A DNA stretch of 60,000 nucleotides, from NCBI RefSeq assembly GCF_000003815.2, contig NC_049982.1:5045469-5105468 (forward strand), in the 5' to 3' direction. Shown here in pieces: positions 11,601 to 20,672 of this stretch. Position 1 is the first letter of the stretch. The number at the start of each line of letters is the position of its first letter. A program made the translations under genes and the position numbers. This DNA comes from Branchiostoma floridae. Lineage: Eukaryota; Chordata; Leptocardii; Amphioxiformes; Branchiostomatidae. Below the pieces are notes generated by a model. That model saw only the letters and a list, made by a program, of their open reading frames with translations. It made no database searches and was not told where the DNA came from.

Positions 11601-12706
11601 CATTTGTGTTCAAATCAGCAAAATGTTTTGAAATCTTAGCGATGAATTGTACCAAATTATTTATGTCAATGCCTCTAGGAAGCAAATGTGAATAACCATT
11701 TTTCGTATTGAATTAATGTAATCCTGCCATCTTTCTAAGACTAGCATGAGTACTTACATTATCAAAACTGTATATTTCCACCACAGTCCCCTTGGACCCG
11801 TGCTCCTCCAACCCCTGCTACCCTGACGTCATCTGTGACGTAGTTGGTGACGTGTACGCCTGCGGACCCTGTCCTGCTGGGATGACTGGAGATGGAGTCA
11901 GTTGTGTGGAAGATGTTGGTAAGAAAGGATATGACTATTCCATACTGTCGGTAAAACGTTCAAGTTAGTCAGGTGATAGTAACTTGGACAGCTTTGTACA
12001 GGTCCTTGTACAATACTATTTTGATGACTTCCATGTAGTGACGACTGCTATCAGCCGTTGGAAAAGGCTTACTGTTAGTATTCGGTTGTTGTAGATAAGA
12101 ATAAGGGCTATCGTAGTACATCTGACTTAAAATATTTCTATCTTTTCTCCAGGCTGTTCGTCCCAGCCGTGCTACCCGGAAGTGACGTGCACTGACGTAC
12201 CAGGTGGACACGAGTGTGGGGACTGCCCGCATGGCATGATGGGAGACGGAAAGAACTGCACTCACGACCCTGGAGGTACAAGAACAGATCTGTCTCGTAT
12301 TGCCAATATTTCAGGGCCAATGGAATAAAATGGGCGAATCTGTTTGTCCTTGTATTTCCACCCTGCAAATACTTTGGTCGGCGATTTTGTCAGGAAAGTG
12401 ATTTGTTGCCTCTGATTTTGATATTATCATAGTTATCTCATTGTAATACGTTTATTATATTCTTCCTCAGTCACCGACCAACAAGGATCCAGCTGGTACG
12501 AGCAGCCCGCGTACATCGCGCTGCTGTCTGTGGGGGCAGTCGCCGTCGCTGCAGCTCTGATTGGAGTCGCTGTGTGGCGCGTCAAAGCACACAATGTTGC
12601 CAGAGGCAAGGTGGGAGATCTGCCGCTGGAGGAGAGGAGGAAGAGCTACCCTTCGCAGGATCTCCATGTGGAGGAGACGTTGGACAAGGATGATAAACTT
12701 GATTAG
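1890..12706 (+). CDS. VWDE-like type I membrane protein, copy 1 (first exon outside window)
   Basis: Spliced gene with 20 visible coding exons: 1890-2105, 2444-2620, 2881-2946, 3321-3547, 5540-5626, 5995-6372, 6701-6780, 6968-7031, 7414-7653, 7978-8210, 8457-8745, 9122-9292, 9561-9962, 10151-10405, 10553-10667, 10808-11281, 11394-11537, 11787-11918, 12153-12275, 12471-12706. All junctions are GT-AG and in phase; they sum to 4109 nt, about 1369 residues plus a signal peptide encoded left of the window. Order of modules: D8C, short Cys exon, VWDE N-terminal region, vWD, linker with an RKRR site, EGF, a dibasic RVRRS region, a cadherin-like domain, EGF repeats, one transmembrane helix, short tail. 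The order matches the VWDE family (extracellular, poorly characterised function; adhesion or ligand binding is inferred). No stop or frameshift is seen, so this is the reference copy. The exact product name is homology by eye. Confidence 0.85.
2881..6372 (+). CDS. Copy 1 VWDE N-terminal region, exons 3-6
   Basis: Exon 2881-2946 is a 22-residue Cys-containing piece (GTEVPCPAGQSS). Exons 3321-3547, 5540-5626 and 5995-6372 encode a conserved region with no other domain name: LLCDFDRPPWDNLT, ITCRVRGRFKGGGAPG, and FKDVDYAADRQCQGN followed by EFPVKATRD. The same blocks occur in all four copies and are typical of the VWDE N-terminal segment between D8C and vWD. A possible Ig-like fold is suggested by the single spaced Cys pairs but is not proven. 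Confidence 0.75.
3880..5275. repeat. About 1.4 kb insertion in intron 4 of copy 1, nature unknown
   Basis: Intron 4 of copy 1 is 1992 bp against 583 bp in copy 4. Flanks align (copy 1 3790-3870 with copy 4 52860-52910; copy 1 5283-5345 with copy 4 52986-53045), leaving 3880-5275 as extra. Inside, a CCGCTTCTC.CGCC motif recurs at about 4189-4201 and 4632-4645, each followed by AATGAAAT-type sequence, and a triplicated ATTGAACC motif lies at 4603-4625. No coding similarity seen; probably a decayed mobile element. Confidence 0.45.
6701..8210 (+). CDS. Copy 1 vWD domain, exons 7-10
   Basis: Exons 6701-6780, 6968-7031, 7414-7653 and 7978-8210 together form a von Willebrand factor type D domain. 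Landmarks: CSSTGDPHYRSFDGK at the start (the calcium-site DPHY..FDG signature), [36 protein letters not shown], and [14 protein letters not shown] near the end. Exon phases 0-2, 2-0, 0-0, 0-2 are identical in the other copies. The domain is expected to be extracellular and calcium-binding; multimerisation is not implied, because no CGLC isomerase motif of the mucin/VWF type is visible. Confidence 0.9.
8457..8745 (+). CDS. Copy 1 exon 11 with furin-type cleavage motif
   Basis: Encodes the post-vWD linker. A Cys-containing part (LYCTCKDD, VVCDST, AYNCRW) is followed by QHARKRRST and then the strongly acidic [20 protein letters not shown] before S fits the R-X-K/R-R consensus of furin-like proprotein convertases, and the flexible acidic stretch after it looks exposed. 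The same motif is present in copies 2 and 4, and as NARRRRDT in copy 3. Confidence 0.75.
9122..10667 (+). CDS. Copy 1 exons 12-15: EGF and VWDE middle region
   Basis: Exon 9122-9292 has [13 protein letters not shown]. Exon 9561-9962 contains an EGF module ([18 protein letters not shown]) and the block [20 protein letters not shown]. Exon 10151-10405 has [18 protein letters not shown], a second possible convertase site (RVRR before S), then [13 protein letters not shown] and CQDC. Exon 10553-10667 has NNSCEIDGTCY and GNWCNQCVPS. This order (EGF, conserved block, ISNDG, CEIDG.CY) is diagnostic of VWDE-type proteins. Confidence 0.8.
10041..10135 (+). repeat. TATGT pentanucleotide microsatellite
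   Basis: Nineteen tandem units of TATGT, one of them changed to TTTGT, ending 15 bases before the AG that opens exon 14 of copy 1. Copies 2 and 4 show only a few scattered TATGT-like motifs at the same place (27115-27155 and about 58455-58502), so the array expanded from a short seed in copy 1. Confidence 0.97.
10808..11281 (+). CDS. Copy 1 exon 16: cadherin-like domain plus two EGFs
   Basis: A single phase 1-1 exon of 474 nt. The first part is a cadherin-like or dystroglycan-type Ig fold (PPIFEPTSIIIAFI, then LSLSSDGQLTWTPEQ). Next comes EGF CPCQNNGSCPSF..CTCNGTGFTGQMC, then a calcium-binding EGF opening DVDVDECLSNPCDHGVC with GGFQC. Copies 2 and 4 keep the exact exon length; copy 3 lacks the exon. 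Confidence 0.8.
11394..12275 (+). CDS. Copy 1 exons 17-19: EGF-like repeats
   Basis: Three symmetric phase 1-1 exons. 11394-11537 has CDQETPCFSYRCPDNGTC; 11787-11918 has DPCSSNPCYPDVICD and CGPCPAGMTGDGVSC; 12153-12275 has [15 protein letters not shown] and CGDCPHGMMGDGKNC. The last two share the C..C.P.MTGDG..C pattern of thrombospondin/fibrillin-like EGF modules. Exon 19 is absent from copy 2; exons 17 and 18 are absent from copy 3. Confidence 0.8.
12471..12706 (+). CDS. Copy 1 last exon: transmembrane helix and cytoplasmic tail
   Basis: Begins after TCTTCCTCAG and ends at TAG 12704-12706. SSWYEQP is followed by a hydrophobic helix ([20 protein letters not shown]), the stop-transfer [12 protein letters not shown] and a charged tail with GDLPLEERRKS and DLHVEE. 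This makes the product a single-pass type I membrane protein. The tail shows no ITAM or other signalling motif I recognise. Confidence 0.9.
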
Positions 12707-13650
12707 TGTAGTATTGCAATGTAAAACTATTTTGTTTTCTTACTGCTTCATTTTGGAATCTAAAGGGCTGACGTCAAAGTTGCGTTGCCCAGTAGAGGGC
12801 AAAAAATGGAAATTTGGGTGTGACTTAAAATCCTTGAAAAATACTCCTTTTCCTTGAACATTTTTGCCCAATCTGGAAACTTTTTGAGTTACAAGGGACA
12901 GGTAGGGTCTAAGCTATATTTTTTTGGTCAAAATTTGTTCAGTTCAGCAGTTAAGTTGGTGTACGGACAGGTTTTAGTTGTAGGGTGCTACCGGTTGTAT
13001 CAGGAGGGACCTGGTGTCAAAGGTGAGGTTTCTTTCATAGAGCGAGCTTTCCTCGGAGAATGAGTCGAACAACCCCCTGTTGTCTTTGAATGGTTATAAA
13101 CTAGACTCAAGTGACTTTCTGATGGAGAAGAATTATTAAGATTGAAATATGGATTAGTACTTTTGCTAAACCTTAATTCAGTGTATTTTAACCTGCTTTC
13201 CTATGGACAACCCTAACTTCGATGTCTGCCCTAAATACCCAATGTAACGTTAACTGCATAACGAGCAAAATTGTCATTCTGAATGACTGGTTTATACTGA
13301 CACCTCAACATCATTGTGTCAAGACTGATGTTTTTAGTTATTGTAATTCAAAACTACAATCTTTTCTGAGAATTGTCTTAGAAAAAATGATCTTCTTGAA
13401 AGTACAACAAGAAGGACACATCACCTGAACAGTCCTACAACTCTTGAAACATGAACGAAACTTCCGATTGAAGTTGTGATTGAAGTTAAACAGGAAGAGG
13501 GCCTTTTGCTGGGAAAGAACATTTTTACTAATTCGTATGGATGGCAGAGACAACCAATGTACTAAATATTTTGCTTTCTTTCGAATTTCTTGTTCTTGTC
13601 TTGCAGTGTGTGTGTATGTTTGCCGTGTTTTGTAATTTGTATCATCCATT

Positions 13651-13656
13651 AATAAA
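13651..13656 (+). promoter_or_regulatory. Probable polyadenylation signal of copy 1
   Basis: AATAAA follows the TGTGTGTGTATG-rich stretch of the 3' flank. It is the first canonical signal I find after the copy 1 stop codon. The equivalent place in copy 2 (about 30257) reads AATAGA. Confidence 0.5.
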
Positions 13657-13840
13657 ATAACATAAATCGGAGAGTCGTTCTGGTTTCAATTCCTTGTTTT
13701 TTTTGCACAGATTGCAACATTTAACGGAAACCAGCAGTACGCAACTGATGCTTAAGTTCACATGGCTCATACCCGCGCCGCACATAGAGCATTTTGATTT
13801 TGTTCAAAATTCTCTGAAGTCAAATGAACGCAAAAAAGAC

Positions 13841-14081
13841 TTAAGGTGGTATCTCACTGCACTAGCGGCACTGCGGGGTTCGTTCACTGTGGCACTGTTG
13901 TGCTATTTTCTCTGATATTTTCATAATCTAGATATTGCGTAAGCGTAAAAGTATGATTTAGAAGATAGCAAAACACCCAAAACGTAAGAAAACTTATTCT
14001 TTATCTCTGAAATTCGTTGAGTATCTTTCAAACCCCGCAGTGCTGCACCGGTACCCCAAGTGCAGTGAGATACCACCTTAA
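13841..14081. mobile_element. Foldback MITE with TTAA target duplication
   Basis: The arms are GGTGGTATCTCACTGCACT after TTAA at 13841-13844 and the complement AGTGCAGTGAGATACCACC before TTAA at 14078-14081. A second arm block (CACTGCGGGGTT / AACCCCGCAGTG) continues inward. The TTAA flanks are the target preference of piggyBac-type transposases; a relationship is inferred only from that. Confidence 0.85.
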
Positions 14082-14449
14082 CCAGGAAACACGTGAATAT
14101 GGGTCAAACGGTTAACGGTAGAACGGCAGGGCTCACAAATCATCGAAGAAATCTTCAGCAGACATTTATGATGTCATGAATCAGAACTGCAAACATACAT
14201 TTTTATAATAAATCTCCCTTACATAATTGACCCTTATATTTGATCACTATCTGAATAACAAGATTGCCGTAATATAATGATTGGCTTTCTTTTGTCACTC
14301 TTTTTACCAATGGGGACCGAAAAAGCCCCCAACCCTTGACTTGGCCTTGTCGTTCCTGCTGCACCAACTGGCCGAGTAGTGTATCGTCCTAATGAGAGCA
14401 CCACTTCTGCTTCAGCACGGGTTTTTACCGGAATGTAAAACCTTTGCCG

Positions 14450-14955
14450 NNNNNNNNNNNNNNNNNNNNNNNNNNNNNNNNNNNNNNNNNNNNNNNNNNN
14501 NNNNNNNNNNNNNNNNNNNNNNNNNNNNNNNNNNNNNNNNNNNNNNNNNNNNNNNNNNNNNNNNNNNNNNNNNNNNNNNNNNNNNNNNNNNNNNNNNNNN
14601 NNNNNNNNNNNNNNNNNNNNNNNNNNNNNNNNNNNNNNNNNNNNNNNNNNNNNNNNNNNNNNNNNNNNNNNNNNNNNNNNNNNNNNNNNNNNNNNNNNNN
14701 NNNNNNNNNNNNNNNNNNNNNNNNNNNNNNNNNNNNNNNNNNNNNNNNNNNNNNNNNNNNNNNNNNNNNNNNNNNNNNNNNNNNNNNNNNNNNNNNNNNN
14801 NNNNNNNNNNNNNNNNNNNNNNNNNNNNNNNNNNNNNNNNNNNNNNNNNNNNNNNNNNNNNNNNNNNNNNNNNNNNNNNNNNNNNNNNNNNNNNNNNNNN
14901 NNNNNNNNNNNNNNNNNNNNNNNNNNNNNNNNNNNNNNNNNNNNNNNNNNNNNNN
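14450..14955. other. Assembly gap (506 N)
   Basis: Run of N. Flanking homology to 18568-18960 suggests that a signal-peptide exon equivalent to 18963-19008 may be hidden here, upstream of the pentraxin exons. Confidence 1.
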
Positions 14956-15707
14956 CGACATCTATGCACGTAGCGAGGTCTTCGCTCTTTTTACGACTAC
15001 AATGTAGGCATTGTCGAATTTCTACAAAAGAAGTTCGTCGCCACTTCAAACCTTTCTACATTTCTGTAATTAATGTATGATTCATCCCTACCGGCATTTC
15101 ACGTATAGTTATATAGACCTTTCTCAAATAGGGCCTTCGCTTTGAACATGTTGTACATGTACATGTTCCCAACATAATATATTGAGGTATTGTTGTGCAC
15201 CCTATAGCGTGCGCGCGTGCATCATTGTCTGTGTCTGTGTCCGTGTGTCTTACACATGATTTTCTATGACGAGGTAGCAACATGTCCAGCCACCACCGCA
15301 ATAGAGCCCAGAAGTTATCTCCAATGTATGTCCATACACAACCATGTACATCGCAGTTAGCCTGGGTGCCATCCGGAAAGTAGTTTGCTCCGACGTTCAT
15401 TATATACTATATACAGTCGCATCTAGCTCTGACATTCATTGTACACTATATATAGTGTACAATGTTGTTAGAGTGATATATATACGATCGCTTCTCTGAT
15501 AGTAGATGCGAACATAGCAGTGAACTACTATCCGGATGGTACCCAGGCTACATCGCAGTGCAATGTATGGTGGAAAATGACTTTTTTATGTTAGTCATAG
15601 AAAATAGCCCAACCGTATCGCAGCTAGCTCAGAAAAATGAAGATTGCATTTTGAATGCTTTCTTGGCACGAAATATGCATAAAATGAATACCTTTTTACC
15701 TTTCTAG
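14956..15707. other. Non-coding stretch between gap and pentraxin exons
   Basis: No exon is supported. It contains the MITE at 15358-15550 and short TG and CA-like simple sequence around 15210-15250. If a signal exon sits in the gap, this is the intron before the pentraxin module. Confidence 0.5.
15358..15550. mobile_element. 193-bp MITE with 9-bp target duplication
   Basis: Terminal inverted repeats TAGCCTGGGTGCCATCCGGA and TCCGGATGGTACCCAGGCTA, flanked on both sides by CATCGCAGT (15349-15357 and 15551-15559). The centre is a near-perfect palindrome, TGTACACTATATATAGTGTACA. A 9-bp duplication fits Mutator-like elements (hAT gives 8), but no transposase is present. Confidence 0.9.
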
Positions 15708-16516
15708 TCAGACTATCTACAGCCACAAGTACGAGTTGCGGACTAGTTCTGAGCTTTCCTTCGGCAATCACCGAGCAAGACTACGCACGGCTCGAAACTA
15801 CGCTGTCGGCCCCCTTGACTGCTGTGACCGCTTGTGTCCGCATGAGGACAGACGCAACTCATAGTGGAGCGTTGTTCAGCTACGCCACACAGCAAAACAA
15901 TAACGAATTTGTCTTCATGGGCGAAACTCCACGCACTGCATTTTCTGTAGGTCCCATTCTTTTATTGTTTTTTTTTTGTTTTGTTTACAAAATCATGCAG
16001 AGTTAATTTAAAGCTCGATCATGTGGATTATATTTCTTGCCTTGTAGTTTGAAGATAACGGCGTTCTTTCACAAAATTGATATATCGTTATCATTTTCAA
16101 CCCGCAGACCCTTATTCACTACTCCGGCACTGGTTATGTGGACCTCCATGTCCTGGACGGCATGTGGCACTTGGTTTGCGTCACATGGAAAAGTTCCAGC
16201 GGCCATTGGAAAATGTACACAGACGGGCGTGTCGTAGGTTCAGGTACTGGTGCGGCTGTCGGACGGTCAGTGGATCCAGGTGGTGTTTGGATTCTCGGTC
16301 AGGAGCAAGATTCTCCCGGCGGGTCCTTTCAAGTTTACCAAGCTTTTAGAGGAGATATTTCGGACTTCAATGTCTGGAATTACGTCCTCACTGACTCTCA
16401 AATTCTACAGCTACACGTCGACGTCAACAGTTACCATGGAAACGTGATAGACTGGGAAACTGTTGGGAAACTTGTGTATGGCGCAGCGCAGATAAACCAT
16501 GACCTAGTGAATTGCG
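15708..16516 (+). CDS. Pentraxin domain encoded by two exons (15708-15946, 16108-16516)
   Basis: Exon A enters in phase 1 after a TTTTTACCTTTCTAG acceptor and ends in phase 0 (AFS before GTAGGT). Exon B starts TLIHYSG and ends in phase 1 at TGC G before GTATGT. Together they encode a complete pentraxin fold: CGLVLSFPS, TACVRMRTD, MWHLVCVTWKSS (variant of the pentraxin H-x-C-x-S/T-W signature), and ILGQEQDSPGGSFQ with QAFRGDISDFNVWN. The QEQD motif matches the calcium ligands of CRP/SAP-type pentraxins, so calcium-dependent ligand binding is plausible. There is no start codon, signal peptide or stop in these exons, so they belong to a larger gene. The 1-1 phase makes the pair a movable cassette that fits TSP1 or D8C exons downstream. 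Its first exon may be in the gap; it could also be an orphan. Confidence 0.8.
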
Positions 16517-16536
16517 GTATGTGCACCATCTTATGT

Positions 16537-17314
16537 CTAAGTTATACACAGCCGAATTTAGCTCCCGAACACTAGCCGACCCTTAGCCGACTCAGGTCGG
16601 CAGTAGTTCGGAAGCTGTTTGACCAGTTTTAGGCCACGCCCATCTTTGGTGCCGAACATACGCCGAACATCTCCTAACCATCTCCTAACCTAGCCCCAAA
16701 TGCTATATAACCTACTCCCAACCACCCCGACCACCAGCCGAATCACTCCTGACTGAGCCCAACCGATTGCTGACCCTATCACGACTTGAAATGGACATAA
16801 TCGGCGATTTTCAAAAGAGTGGTCATTTTCTTTTTTAATCAAAATAAATATTTTGTAAACATCACCAATAGATCAAATTTGGATCACAGATAGCTCCAAT
16901 CCGACAATTTTGGCTGGATGTCGGTCGTGTGAATTTGGGGGTGATTCGCCTACGTCCTGGTAATAGTCATTTTGCTTGGGAATAAGTTAGCAGAGATTTG
17001 TCGATGGTCTTGGGGAGAATCGTTGGTAGGTTGGAAACAAGCTGGGAGTACGTCAGCAGTGTTTATGGCGTGGTTAAGACTTAAATTTGACTGCTGACTT
17101 ACTCCCGAAGACCAGCCGAACACCAACCAACCTATTCCAGACCTGCCGTGCAGAGCCGAATGTTTTGAAATTTCGGCTGACGCAGCCGAACACTAGTCGA
17201 CTAAGCCGAACACCAGCCGACTGAGCCGAACACCAGTCGACTTTAGCTCCAGAATCACTCCTAACCATAGTCGGGAGAGAGTCGGGAGCAAGTTTGGCTA
17301 TGTGTAAAACCTAG
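16537..17314. mobile_element. AGCCGAAC-rich foldback element (family A)
   Basis: Left end CTAAGTTATACACAGCCGAA, right end (reverse complement) CTAGGTTTTACACATAGCC. The arms carry many direct copies of GCCGAACACCAGCCGACT-like units. It starts 20 bases after the donor of the pentraxin exon at 16516. The right half matches 20673-21035 in the opposite orientation. No coding capacity. Confidence 0.75.
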
Positions 17315-17741
17315 CTTACACATATGCTGTCTAACAAATCACAGCCCGGTCTCTCCACATAATTAAATATACCACTTCCTGCACTATCATGTTTGCGCAA
17401 GGTTACAACACTCCGGCTCATAATTTATTTCAAGTACTGAACAGACTTTACCTATTTTTTCTGTTGACGAAGGGAATACCTTTCTCAAGTGTTCACAAAT
17501 ATTAATCACACACTTTGGGACGAGGTCATAACTTCAAAGAAATCTGACACCATATGGACAGTGCAGGCTTATCGCACATTGGAAGGCAACTAATTAAGAG
17601 TCAGTCGCAGGAAAATCGCGTTATGACCACGTGAGGCATAACGCTGATATACCGTATGCCCCATACAGACCCCCTATAGCCATTGTCTTTAAACAAGTCA
17701 CAAATGTTTCAGAGTCGGACGATAATATCGTTGTCATCAAC

Positions 17742-18030
17742 ATGCATAAGGCCCAACTCCTTCTTATGTGTGTCCTGGTCGCTCTCATAACGAACCATGA
17801 GGCTCAATCATGGAGGCGCCGCCGACGTCGAAGATGCGACTGGTACTGGAACAGTTGGAGCGCCTGCAGTGCCCCGTGTGGAAACTCGGGCACGCAGACG
17901 CGCACAGCTAGCGGCTGTGGAGCCCCGGGCCCGCAAACTCAGGCCTGTAACCGGTTCTGTTACAACGGAGGAACGCCGCATGCTAGGTCGTGCTCGTGTC
18001 GACCCAGATGGACAGGAACCTGCTGTGAAC
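17742..18030 (+). CDS. TSP1-EGF first exon with its own signal peptide
   Basis: ATG at 17742 opens [20 protein letters not shown], a good signal peptide with a likely cleavage near EAQS. Then come a basic RRRRRRR stretch, a thrombospondin type 1 repeat ([27 protein letters not shown]) and a Cys-rich EGF-like tail (CYNGGTP, CSCRP, GTCCE). WNSW is a C-mannosylation-type WxxW. The exon ends in phase 1 before GTGAGT. The frame stays open upstream to 17631, so use as an internal exon after the TTTCAG at 17712 cannot be excluded. It could encode a small secreted protein with the next exon, or the N-terminus of copy 2. Confidence 0.75.
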
Positions 18031-18165
18031 GTGAGTTTCAGTGATCCTTACCCTAGAGTCAACAGGCGTAAATAGGCTCTCTAACTTTATGATCCTTTTA
18101 CGGAATTGTGCAGTTAAACTTAAAACTAAGTTGACTTGGTTGATAGCATTTGTACTCTCCCCCAG

Positions 18166-18369
18166 GGTCCTGTACCTGGCATTGGAACAGTTGGAGCGCC
18201 TGTAGTGCCCCCTGTGGGAACTCGGGCATGCAGACGCGCACAGCTAGCGGCTGTCTAGCCCCGGGGCCGCAAACTCAGGCCTGTAACCGGCTCTGTTACA
18301 ACGGAGGGACGCCCCAGGCCTCCTCGTGTTGGTGTCCACTCGACTTCTGGGGTACTTGCTGTGAGATCC
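18166..18369 (+). CDS. Second TSP1-EGF exon (phase 1-1)
   Basis: Acceptor CTCTCCCCCAG, then [38 protein letters not shown] and FWGTCCE, ending in phase 1 before GTGAGT. Clearly a duplicate of the preceding TSP1-EGF unit without a signal peptide. No stop follows in the exon frame before the donor, so it needs a further phase-1 exon. The next candidate in the window is the D8C exon of copy 2 at 21375. Confidence 0.75.
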
Positions 18370-18962
18370 GTGAGTTTTAAGTTAATTGGTTGGTCAATTT
18401 ATGCCACTGAAATTAGTTTTGTGTGTTTTGCGTCATCAAGAAAGGACAAAAGGGCATCGTTGATGTCATTTATCCTGGAGCTCGATATAACGTTAGCTAG
18501 TTAATTCTGGACAAATGGACAAATTGTCAGACGTCCTTGAAAATTGGCGCAGGAAGAACCAAGGAGGAAACACGTAAGGGTGAAATAGTCAACGGCAGAA
18601 CGGCAGATCTCACAAATCACTAAAGAAAGACATTTATGATACTATGCACCAGAACTGCAAACATATAAAAAAATCTCTGTTGCACAATTTACGCTTGTAT
18701 TTGATGCCAATCTGAATAACAAGAGTAATAAATTACCTAGCTAATGTATCAGCTTGTTTGATCAGTTCTCTTCACCAATCCCCGGGGGCCGGTGGAGCGT
18801 CCAAAGCCATTGACGAGTTCGTGTTGTAAGAAGCATAGATTTGTTGGGGTCGTCGAAAAACGTGGCGCAGATCTGGCATATCTACTTGAATGGTTATTTT
18901 ACGCATATGTTATACCTTAGTAGATCGAACGTAAGATCCAGAATACCCCGGAAAAGCACAGC

Positions 18963-19008
18963 ATGTTGAGGATGATTCTGCCTCTTGTTATTGGTTTGCT
19001 TTACACAG
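18963..19008 (+). CDS. Signal-peptide exon of copy 2
   Basis: ATG to TTACACAG before GTAAGG encodes [15 protein letters not shown] plus one base (phase 1). Joined to the D8C exon at 21375 it reads YTAVVYGDPCT in frame. All 46 bases are identical to the copy 3 signal exon at 31023-31068. The TTAGTAGATCGAA sequence just upstream is also shared and may belong to the promoter or 5' UTR. Confidence 0.75.
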
Positions 19009-20672
19009 GTAAGGGAGTACCTTTTTTATTCATTTTTAGATAGCTAGTTCATCCTTGGGGTTTGAGCCGCTGTTTTCTTAATACATTATATCGTGCCGAG
19101 AGTGGATGGGTGGAATTTTGACGTTCGGTCCTCGCTATTTACATGGCTTTGCTTGTCAGAATCTGACTTCTACTAGGGATTCTCCTTCAGAATATGCTCT
19201 TTTATCGATATCTCTTTTTGTATATAAGTCCCAAATTGTTAGCTTTAATTTTCCCACTGCAATCTCAAGATCCAGACTTACAGGCTTTTACAAGAATAAA
19301 ACTGATCAGGATCTGGGAAATTTTAGTACTGGCGACTAATCTTTAAATATAAGGTCAAGAATCACCAAGTCCAAAAGAAATCACTTCGTCACTATATATC
19401 CCTTAACGAATGATTTATCCCTGTCGTTTGATTTGCTGTAACGTTATAGTTATATAGACGCTCTTTATACATGCGCCTTAATATTGTACATTGTTCCTTG
19501 TTTACTTTGTCACCGATCGCACTCAATAAAACATGCTCTTGAGTAACGATGTGTTTGCCACAGTCTATTCTCCTACGCAGAGGGGATCAGAGTCCTCAAA
19601 CACTTGTAGGTTTACGATTCCGGTCCACTCTGCATGGGAGAATGCCACAGACGTTTTCAGGCGATCCCATCGTAGTACTTAATAGACTGTTGATAACAGT
19701 GGCACCTGCACTGCAGTTTTTCTTCATTCCAATATGCAAAACCAAGACATATGTTTGGTTAGTTGACAGCAAAAAATTTACCTGTTTTGTCTCTCTAGAA
19801 TTGCTGGATAAAATTCAATAAGGATACAGTCGGAAAAATGTAGCCGACGAAAACACTTGAACATGTTAATTTACCAGATGCCGAAAGTCCTGTACACTGA
19901 TGTATGGCCCTTAGCTGCGATAACAGTGGCACCTGCATAACAAGTTTGGGCCCTCTAACAGTAATGAACCTGCCTATTTGAGTCGCACACAAGCTTCATC
20001 AAAGGGGATTGACCTCTAATGTCCTTGACCGTGAGCGCAACATTTCTACTTCTTTTTCCCATGGACACGCTATGGTCTTGATATTTTGGAGGCAGATAGC
20101 ATTTCATGTAAGAATAAAGTTGCGTAGGTTTGGCCCCTCTAAAAAGCTTGATCAATAAGGGCCCCTTCACACGACTGCAAGAATGAGCCGGACTGTCGTC
20201 AGAATGACAATTATTTTCTATTCCTGGGAATTCGTAGTGTATTCTAGAAACTCTCACTGCATTCCAGATATTTGTGCCCGTTCTTTTGGCTGAGTTTTTG
20301 ACATGCTAAAAACTTTCGAGGTGCATTTGAAGTGGAGAAATATCGAAGGGCATTCAAAGTGTAACTGCAGTATGACCGCATTCTACTTCATTCCAGCATT
20401 ATTCAAAACATTCTTATCTCATTCGATGGAAAACCGAAACGGCAAGCCACTTCGAATCATGCCTAAATATGTAGACAAAAGAATACCTGTAATGCAGTCA
20501 GAATTTCTAGAATACACTACGAATTCTCGGCTTGTTCTGCTTGATTCCTGCTAATTCGGGTTCAGTGTGAAGGGCATATTAAGGCCAGAAAGGTAGAACA
20601 TTTACAGGTAATAATTATGCAAATAAAGGCCAGATTTGCATAATCAATGTAACAGTGTCATAATTCTTTATG

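Larger units (their letters stand above)
12707..14449 (+). other. 3' UTR and flank of copy 1
   Basis: No gene is seen. A canonical AATAAA lies at 13651-13656, 945 bases after the stop. Parts align with the 3' flank of copy 2 (29750-30385). From about 14082 the sequence aligns with 18568-18790, the region that precedes the signal-peptide exon of copy 2, so a further unit starts here and runs into the assembly gap. Confidence 0.55.

Noticed and set aside
14234-15049. Long minus- and plus-strand frames of 170-270 residues
   Set aside because: They consist almost entirely of the N gap, which cannot contain stops; the flanking residues match nothing.
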